64,000 nucleotides of DNA from Kineosporia succinea (lineage in GTDB: Bacteria > Actinomycetota > Actinomycetes > Actinomycetales > Kineosporiaceae): the NCBI RefSeq assembly GCF_030811555.1, contig NZ_JAUSQZ010000001.1:3593241-3657240 (forward strand), given 5' to 3'. This document shows, in pieces, positions 24,689 to 30,243 of this stretch (its first letter is position 1; every line of letters starts with the position of its first letter). A model generated the notes under the pieces. The model was not told where the DNA came from. It was given only the letters and a program-made list of their open reading frames with translations, and made no database searches. The position numbers and the translations under genes are program-made.

Positions 24689-25714
24689 ATGGAACTCGGC
24701 GTCACCACCTTCGCGGACAGCTACCCGGTGAACGGTGTGCCGACCCCGCACGGCGTCCGGCTGCGCCAGGTGCTCGAGGAGATCGAGCTCGCCGAGCAGG
24801 TCGGCCTCGACGTCTACGGCATCGGCGAGCACCACCGCGCCGACTTCGCCGCCAGCGCCCCCGCGATCGTCCTCGCCGCCGCGGCCGGCCGCACCCAAAA
24901 GATCCGCCTGACCAGCGCCGTCACGGTTCTGAGCAGCGCCGACCCGGTGCGGGTGTGGCAGGAGTTCACCACCCTCGACCTCCTCTCGCAGGGCCGCGCC
25001 GAGCTGATGGCCGGTCGCGGCTCGTTCATCGAGTCGTTCCCGCTGTTCGGCTACGACCTCGAGGACTACGACGACCTCTTCGCCGAGAAGCTCGACCTGC
25101 TCCTCGAGCTCACCCGTGAGGAGAAGGTCACCTGGCAGGGCCGGTTCCGCCCGGCGCTGCACGAGCAGGGCGTGTTCCCGCGCCCGGAACGTCCTCTGCC
25201 GGTCTGGATCGCCGTCGGCGGCACCCCGCAGTCGATCGTGCGCGCGGCACAGGACGGGCTGCCGGTCGCGCTCGCGATCATCGGTGGTCAGCCCGCGCAG
25301 TTCCAGCCGCTGGCGAAGCTCTACCGGCACGCGCTGAAGGAGTCGGGCCACGAGCCGGCCGAGGTCCCGCTCGCCGCTCACCTGCACGGGTACGTCGCGC
25401 CGACGGCCGAGCAGGCCGTGGAGGAGTACTACCCCTCGTACGCCCAGGCCATGACCGTTCTCGGCCGTGAGCGGGGCTGGGGTGCCATGACCCGCAACCA
25501 GTTCAACAACCTGCACGGCCGGGGCGGCTCGCTGGTGCTCGGCTCGCCCGAACAGGTGGCCGAGAAGATCGTCGACGTGCACCGTCAGCTCGGTCTCGAC
25601 CGCTTCATGCTGCACATCAGCGTGGGCACGCTGCCGCACGAGCAGGTGCTGCGCTCCATCGAGCTGCTGGGCACGCAGGTCGCGCCGCTGGTGCAGGCCG
25701 AGCTGGGGCGTTAG
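24689..25714 (+). CDS. LLM-class flavin-dependent oxidoreductase
   Basis: This 341-residue luciferase-like monooxygenase-fold protein has VGLDVYGIGEHHR near residues 38-50, TSAVTVLSSADPVRVWQEF, GRAELMAGRGSFIESFPLFGYD and a C-terminal LGSPEQVAEKIVDVHRQLGLDRFMLH. These are the usual LLM (FMN or F420) blocks. The group with VTVLSSADPVRV is often annotated as an oxidoreductase of unknown substrate. The start at 24689 has GAGGAA at 24676-24681. Confidence 0.88.
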   Translation: MELGVTTFADSYPVNGVPTPHGVRLRQVLEEIELAEQVGLDVYGIGEHHRADFAASAPAIVLAAAAGRTQKIRLTSAVTVLSSADPVRVWQEFTTLDLLSQGRAELMAGRGSFIESFPLFGYDLEDYDDLFAEKLDLLLELTREEKVTWQGRFRPALHEQGVFPRPERPLPVWIAVGGTPQSIVRAAQDGLPVALAIIGGQPAQFQPLAKLYRHALKESGHEPAEVPLAAHLHGYVAPTAEQAVEEYYPSYAQAMTVLGRERGWGAMTRNQFNNLHGRGGSLVLGSPEQVAEKIVDVHRQLGLDRFMLHISVGTLPHEQVLRSIELLGTQVAPLVQAELGR

Positions 25715-25729
25715 GGGCAACCGTCCAAC

Positions 25730-25806
25730 GGGGGACGCGTCGGTCGCCTGAGGCGACCACCTCGCCTCGGGGAGGTCCCCGACCGGAGGCGACCGGCGCG
25801 TCCCCC
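25730..25806. terminator. Long composite hairpin, member of a dispersed family
   Basis: The left arm GGGGGACGCGTCGGTCGCCT (25730-25749) pairs with 25787-25806 over 20 bases with one G-T pair. The 37-base loop holds two smaller stems (GAGGCGA/TCGCCTC and GGGG/CCCC). It starts 15 bases after the LLM stop. The left-arm 20-mer recurs, inverted, in the hairpin at 52994-53039. Confidence 0.75.
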
Positions 25807-25848
25807 ATTTGCAACCGCCCCGCCCACCTTGCTAACTTGCCGCCCATC

Positions 25849-25983
25849 ATGGGCATCTTCTCGGCTAGCGCGCTGACCGTCGTGTCGGCTGCCGTCGCCG
25901 TGCCCACCCACCTGGTTCATGCGCATCATGGTCATGCCCGTCACGGCGTCCATATGCCGCCGGTGGGTGCTGGCTCCCGCTGA
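25849..25983 (+). CDS. Possible His-rich microprotein
   Basis: A 44-residue frame starts at ATG 25849 and reads a hydrophobic segment (MGIFSASALTVVSAAVAVPT), then HLVHAHHGHARHGVHMPP with seven His in about 18 residues. The layout is like a short membrane-anchored or exported metal-binding peptide. No good Shine-Dalgarno precedes it, and high-GC DNA yields such frames by chance, so confidence is low. Confidence 0.25.
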   Translation: MGIFSASALTVVSAAVAVPTHLVHAHHGHARHGVHMPPVGAGSR

Positions 25984-26160
25984 ATCCAGGTCCTCACAGA
26001 CCTGAACGGGTGAGCTCCGCACCGATCGGCTCCCCCTGACCCGCCCGGCACCGACCTGGGCCGGGTCGCCGTTCCGTTATCGCCCCTGCCGGCAAAGTGC
26101 CCGCGGGGCAACGGATCCGGCCATCGTCCGATCGCAGAAGCCCTTTCGAAAGGTTCTCTC

Positions 26161-26883
26161 GTGGGTACCCGGGAAGACGTTTACCAGCTCCTCGAAGAGA
26201 AGATGCTGAAGTACGCCGACTACGCCGACGTTCCGGTGATCGAGGTGGACGAAGTCGTTCTCTTCGAACCGGTTCCGCAACAGGGCGTGCTGCGGGTCGA
26301 GCACCTCGACCCCGAGATGAGCGAGCTCACGGGCGGAGTCGTCTACGTGCGCCGTCCGGTGGTCGACATGCTCTACCGCGCCGGGCAGGCCCTCAAGGCG
26401 CTCGACCGTTCGCTCACGCTGCAGGTGGTCTACGGCTTCCGGGCGCTGGAGGTGCAGACGCGCCTCTTCGAGGAGGCGAAAGACGCTCTGCGCGCGCAGT
26501 ATCCGGCGGGCGACGAGCTGGTCGAGGCGGCTCACCGCAACGTCGCCGTGCCGTCGGTGGCGGGTTACCCGACGGGTGGGGCGGTGGCCGTGACGCTGCT
26601 GCGCGACGAGCAGCCGGTGGACATGGGCACTCCGGTGATGGAGGCCAACCGCGACTCCTTCACCTTCTCGCCCTTCGTGTCCCGGGAGGCCTGGGAGTCC
26701 CGACAGCTGCTGCGCCGGGCGATGATGGCGGCCGACTTCGCGCCCTTCGACGGCGAGTGGTGGCACTTCTCCTACGGTGACAAGGAATGGGCGCGCTACT
26801 ACCGGCAGCCCGGCGCCCTCTACGACCAGCTGGCGTTCGCGGACGCCCAGAAGGTCGACCCGAGCGCCGACCTGGCTCTGTAG
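26161..26883 (+). CDS. VanX-like (M15D) protein lacking zinc ligands
   Basis: This 240-residue protein follows the D-Ala-D-Ala dipeptidase fold. It has the active-site Arg in VVYGFRALEVQ (R94) and the C-terminal Glu/His motif GEWWHFSYGD (E199, H202). The first zinc-binding motif, normally SxHxxGxAxD, reads AGYPTGGAVA (134-143), so the His is Tyr136 and the Asp is Ala143. Two of three zinc ligands are therefore gone and peptidase activity is unlikely. The start is GTG at 26161 preceded by GAAAGG. It lies 80 bases before the tRNA-His gene. Confidence 0.85.
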   Translation: MGTREDVYQLLEEKMLKYADYADVPVIEVDEVVLFEPVPQQGVLRVEHLDPEMSELTGGVVYVRRPVVDMLYRAGQALKALDRSLTLQVVYGFRALEVQTRLFEEAKDALRAQYPAGDELVEAAHRNVAVPSVAGYPTGGAVAVTLLRDEQPVDMGTPVMEANRDSFTFSPFVSREAWESRQLLRRAMMAADFAPFDGEWWHFSYGDKEWARYYRQPGALYDQLAFADAQKVDPSADLAL

Positions 26884-26924
26884 GCCTGTCGCGGTGGCCC
26901 GCGAAAGCGCCTACGGGTTCCCGT

Positions 26925-26954
26925 TTATGACCCCGGCTCAAGCTCTGCTAATGT
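26925..26954 (+). promoter_or_regulatory. Possible promoter of the tRNA-His/hisS unit
   Basis: TTATGA (26925-26930) and TAATGT (26949-26954) are spaced 18 bases apart and end 9 bases before the tRNA. This is an inspection-only match. Confidence 0.35.
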
Positions 26955-26963
26955 ATCTGGCGA

Positions 26964-27034
26964 GCCGGGATAGCTCAGTGGTAGAGCACCTGATTGTGGA
27001 TCAGGAGGCGGGGGTTCGATACCCCCTCCCGGTA
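26964..27034 (+). tRNA. tRNA-His (GTG anticodon) with A73
   Basis: A full cloverleaf is seen: acceptor GCCGGGA/TCCCGGT (26964-26970 with 27027-27033, first pair G-U), D arm GCTC/GAGC, anticodon stem CCTGA/TCAGG with loop TTGTGGA (anticodon GTG, histidine), and T arm GGGGG-TTCGATA-CCCCC. The discriminator base at 27034 is A and the base before the 5' end is A. The usual bacterial His identity pair G-1:C73 is therefore not encoded. CCA is not encoded. The gene lies 71 bases before hisS. Confidence 0.9.
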
Positions 27035-27105
27035 CAAGTAGATCGCTTTGCGATCTCCTTGCGCGCCGGGCGTCCTCCCCAGCGCACGAGGAAGAAGACC
27101 AGCAC

Positions 27106-28608
27106 ATGACCGGCCTGGTTCGCCCGCAGAACCTGCGTGGATTCCGCGACCTGCTGCCCGAGGAGATGCTCCTCCGCAACGAAGTCGTGGCCCGCATCAC
27201 CAAGGTCTACGAGAGCTTCGGGTTCGTCCCGCTCGACACCCCCGTTCTGGAGTCCCTGCCCACGCTGCTCGGCAGCGGTGGCGAGGAGGCCGACAAGCAG
27301 ATCTTCATCGTCCGCGAGAACGTCAAACCGGTTGCGGCAGAGGGCGAAGAAGAGGCCGGCCCGGTCGAGGTCGGGATGCGCTTCGATCTCACCGTGCCGT
27401 TCGCGCGGATCATCGCGCAGTACGCCCCGCAGCAGATCAAGCTCCCCTTCCGGCGCTATCACTGCGGCCCGGTCTTCCGTGCCGACGACCCGCAGCCCGA
27501 GCAGGGCCGGTTCCGCCAGTTCACCCAGTTCGACGCCGACATCGCGGGCAGCTCCACGGTGGCCGCCGACGCCGAGATCGTGGCCCTGCTCACCTCGGCG
27601 TTCGACGCGCTCGACCTGGGTCGCGGAGACGGTTACGTCGTCCGGGTGAACAACCGCAAGCTGGTGGACGCCTTCCTGGCCGGAGTCGGCATCGGCGAGT
27701 TCGAGGTCGCCCGGCACGTGCTGCGGGTGCTCGACAAGGCCGACAAGATCACCCCCGAGGCGCTGCGCGCCGAGCTGGGGGAGGGCCGCTTCGACGTCTC
27801 CGGCGACCGCATCCGCGGCGTCGGGCTGGCCGAGGACCTGATCGACCGGCTGCTGGCGTTCGTCGGGGTGCAGGGCGCCACGCGCACCGAGACCCTCGAC
27901 CGGCTGGCCGCCCTGCTGCCCGACGACGAGCAGGCCCAGGCCGCCGTCGCCGAGGTCCGCGAGTTCCTCGGCCACCTCAAGGCGCTCGGGGTCAGCGAGG
28001 CCGGGGTCAAGCTCGACCCGAGCCTGGCCCGGGGGCTGGCCTACTACACCGGCACGGTCTACGAGGCCACGCTGGTCGGGGCCGGGGTCGGCTCGATCGG
28101 GGGCGGCGGCCGTTACGACGGTCTGGTCAGCCGCTTCAGCGACGACCCGGTCGCCGCCGTCGGTGTCTCGATCGGCATCGACCGGCTGGTCACCGGCCTG
28201 GCGAACCTGGGCATCGCCTACAGCACGGCGAAGACCACGGCCGACGTGGTGGTGCTGGTCATGCCCAAGGTCGATCCGGTCGAGGCGACCCGGGTGTCGG
28301 CGCTGCTGCGGGAGGCCGGCGTGGCCACCGAGCTGTACGTCGGTGAGTCGGTGGGCAAGGTCGGCAAGCAGCTGGCCTACGCCAACAACCAGGGCTTCAA
28401 GGCCGCCGTGATGATCGGTGGCAACGAGGTGAAAGACGGCACGGTGACCGTCAAGAACCTGATCGCCGGCGCCGAGTCGCGGGCCGCGATCGCCGACAAC
28501 AGCGAGTACCGCGCGGCCAAGGCGGCCGGGCAGATGACCGTCCCCCGGGCCGAGCTGCTCGCCACCGTGCGGGAGATCCTGGGCACCGTTTCGGAGGAGA
28601 ACCGATGA
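27106..28608 (+). CDS. hisS: Histidyl-tRNA synthetase, long eukaryote-like type
   Basis: This 500-residue class II synthetase attaches histidine to tRNA-His. Motif 2 reads FRRYHCGPVFRADDPQPEQGRF then RQFTQFDADIAG (about 115-148), the form seen in eukaryotes, Bacteroidetes and one alpha-proteobacterial clade. It is not the usual actinobacterial form (about 420 residues). The HisA motif is LARGLAYYTGTVYE (308-320), with Ala where Asp is common, and motif 3 is GVSIGIDR (353-360). A C-terminal anticodon-binding domain (VVVLVMPKVDPVEATRVSALL) is present, so it is not HisZ. It follows an A73 tRNA-His and overlaps hisG by 4 bases. Confidence 0.92.
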   Translation: MTGLVRPQNLRGFRDLLPEEMLLRNEVVARITKVYESFGFVPLDTPVLESLPTLLGSGGEEADKQIFIVRENVKPVAAEGEEEAGPVEVGMRFDLTVPFARIIAQYAPQQIKLPFRRYHCGPVFRADDPQPEQGRFRQFTQFDADIAGSSTVAADAEIVALLTSAFDALDLGRGDGYVVRVNNRKLVDAFLAGVGIGEFEVARHVLRVLDKADKITPEALRAELGEGRFDVSGDRIRGVGLAEDLIDRLLAFVGVQGATRTETLDRLAALLPDDEQAQAAVAEVREFLGHLKALGVSEAGVKLDPSLARGLAYYTGTVYEATLVGAGVGSIGGGGRYDGLVSRFSDDPVAAVGVSIGIDRLVTGLANLGIAYSTAKTTADVVVLVMPKVDPVEATRVSALLREAGVATELYVGESVGKVGKQLAYANNQGFKAAVMIGGNEVKDGTVTVKNLIAGAESRAAIADNSEYRAAKAAGQMTVPRAELLATVREILGTVSEENR

Positions 28609-29615
28609 GCCGCAAGCAGATCACGCTGGGCATCCCGAAGGGCAGCCTGCAGCAGAGCACGCTGGGCATCTTCGAGCGGGTCGGCCTGCAGTTCACCGGT
28701 GGCTCGCGCACCCTGTGGCTGAGCTCGAACGACCCGGAGATCGTGCCGGTGCTGCTCAAGCCGCAGGAGATCCCGATCTACGTGAAGTCGGGTCGGCTCG
28801 ACGCCGGGCTGTCCGGCCGGGACTGGATCGTCGAGCAGGACGTGCTGCAGGACATCGCGGTGAAGGCCGAACTGCCGTTCTCCCGGCAGACCTCGCGCCC
28901 GATCCGCTGGGTGCTCGCGGTGCCGGCCGCCTCGCCGATCAAGACCGTCGAAGACCTGCGCGCCGAGTGTGACCGCCGGCGTCTGGCCGGCGACCCGTTC
29001 GTCATCTCCACCGAGCTCACCCGCATCTCGCGGATGTGGCTGGCCCGGCAGGGTGTGGATGCGCACGTCGAGTTCTCGTGGGGTGCCACCGAGGCCAAGG
29101 CGGAGTACTTCGCCGACGCCATCATCGAGGGCGTCGAGACTGGTAACTCGCTGCGCGCCAACCACCTTCGTGAGGTGGCCGAGGTCTTCAGCTCGACCAA
29201 CCAGTTCTTCGTCAGCCGCCGCATCTACCGTGACGACGAGTGGAAGCGCTCCAAGCTCGACGCCCTCTCGCACCTGATTCGCGGTGCCCTGCGTGCCAAC
29301 GACGTGGTCGAGCTGCGCGTGGTGGCCGAGAAGCCCCTGCCCCTGGAGACGATCCTCGGACCCGACGCCAGAGTGGTCTCGGCGTCCGAAGCCGTTGCCG
29401 GGCAGGGATTCACCGCCACCGTCACGTTGCCGAGGGGCTCCGTGCCCTACGCCCTGCCCGCCGTGATCGCGGCCGGGGCCACGGACGCCTGGGTCTCGCC
29501 GATGTCGATCTACTACAGCCACGAGGCCGACGCGACGTCGAAGGCCGCGGCCGAGGCCCGCAACGCCAGCGCCAGCCTGCCGCTCGCGCCGCTGGCCCCG
29601 ACCGGTATGGCGTAA
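28605..29615 (+). CDS. hisG: ATP phosphoribosyltransferase, archaeal-like long HisG
   Basis: This 336-residue enzyme makes the first step of histidine synthesis from ATP and PRPP. It shows LGIPKGSLQ, KPQEIPIYVKSGRLDAGLSGRDW split around residues 50-72, WVLAVPAASPIKTVEDL, HVEFSWGATEAKAEYFADAI and the PRPP loop EGVETGNSLRANHLRE. These blocks are like archaeal-type long HisG and unlike the mycobacterial enzyme. A C-terminal regulatory domain follows (ATVTLPRGSVPYALPAVIAAGATDAWVS). The start overlaps the hisS stop (ATGA), so the two are co-translated. A second, typical hisG may exist elsewhere. Confidence 0.88.
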   Translation: MSRKQITLGIPKGSLQQSTLGIFERVGLQFTGGSRTLWLSSNDPEIVPVLLKPQEIPIYVKSGRLDAGLSGRDWIVEQDVLQDIAVKAELPFSRQTSRPIRWVLAVPAASPIKTVEDLRAECDRRRLAGDPFVISTELTRISRMWLARQGVDAHVEFSWGATEAKAEYFADAIIEGVETGNSLRANHLREVAEVFSSTNQFFVSRRIYRDDEWKRSKLDALSHLIRGALRANDVVELRVVAEKPLPLETILGPDARVVSASEAVAGQGFTATVTLPRGSVPYALPAVIAAGATDAWVSPMSIYYSHEADATSKAAAEARNASASLPLAPLAPTGMA

Positions 29616-29658
29616 CTCCGAGGCGGTGGAGTGCCTCGGAGTCTGGGCACCCGGGGCG

Positions 29659-29880
29659 CGGGTGGCTGGGTGCCCGGGGCGCGGGGACGCGGGTGGCTGG
29701 GTGCCCGGGGCGCGGGGACGCGGGTGGCTGGGTGCCCGGGGCGCGGGGACGCGGGTGGCTGGGCGCTCGGGGACGCGGGTGGCTGGGTGCGCGGGGACGC
29801 GGGTGCTCGGGATGCGGGTGGCTGGGTGCTCGGGATGCGGGTGGCCGGGCACTCGGGATGCGGGTAGGCGGGTGGCTGGG
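29659..29880 (+). repeat. Imperfect 31-bp tandem repeat (minisatellite)
   Basis: Three exact or near-exact copies of a 31-base unit beginning CGGGTGGCTGGGTGCCCGGG start at 29659, 29690 and 29721. Shortened variants of 23-24 bases and one of 15 bases follow to about 29880. Units keep CGGGTGGCTGGG and vary in the second half. The run starts 43 bases after the hisG stop. Confidence 0.85.
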
Positions 29881-30044
29881 CCCGGAGTCCGAGTACGTGA
29901 GTAGCTGGGTGCCCGGGGCGCATGCCGATCTCCGGGGCCCGAGCCGTCAGTGCTCGGCAAGGCCCGGGAGCCCAAGTCTCCAATACCCCAAGCGCCCCAT
30001 GGGCCACGAGGCTCCAGGGTGCGGGTTTTCATTCTCAAATTGCT

Positions 30045-30091
30045 CGTACGATCCGTAAGGCTCTCAGGCTCAGGACCTTACGGATCGTACG
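30045..30091. terminator. 16-bp perfect inverted repeat
   Basis: CGTACGATCCGTAAGG (30045-30060) pairs perfectly with 30076-30091 around a 15-base loop that itself contains CTCAGG twice. It probably terminates hisG read-through and/or pnkp (stop at 30244). Confidence 0.7.
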
Positions 30092-30243
30092 GCGGTCTTG
30101 ATAGCAAAGACCCTCACCCTCTCGGGACCAAGACCAAGACCAAGACCAGGAGCCGGAACCCGGGGCGCCGGAAGCAGGAGCCCGGAACCAGGAGCCCGGA
30201 ACCAGAGATCCCGAACCGAGCGCCCGGAATCAGCCGGGTCCGC

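Larger units (their letters stand above)
25715..26160. other. Intergenic region with hairpin and possible microprotein
   Basis: This 446-base gap separates the LLM gene from the VanX-like gene. It contains a long hairpin (25730-25806), a possible 44-residue His-rich reading frame (25849-25983) and the leader of the VanX-like gene. Nothing else was recognised. Confidence 0.5.
29616..30243. other. Repeat-rich intergenic region between hisG and pnkp
   Basis: This 628-base stretch is made of a 31-bp-type minisatellite (29659-29880), a palindromic hairpin (30045-30091), and short direct repeats such as CAAGACCAAGACCAAGACC and AGGAGCCCGGAACC (30128-30220). No coding region was supported. Both flanking genes end here. 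Confidence 0.7.

Noticed and set aside
27035-27105. T-box leader before hisS
   Set aside because: Only 71 bases separate the tRNA and hisS, with no room or motif for a T-box.
27106-28608. HisZ regulatory subunit instead of HisRS
   Set aside because: The anticodon-binding domain and all class II motifs are present, and the adjacent HisG is a long form that does not need HisZ.
29659-29880. CRISPR array
   Set aside because: The units are contiguous tandem repeats without unique spacers, and no cas genes are present.
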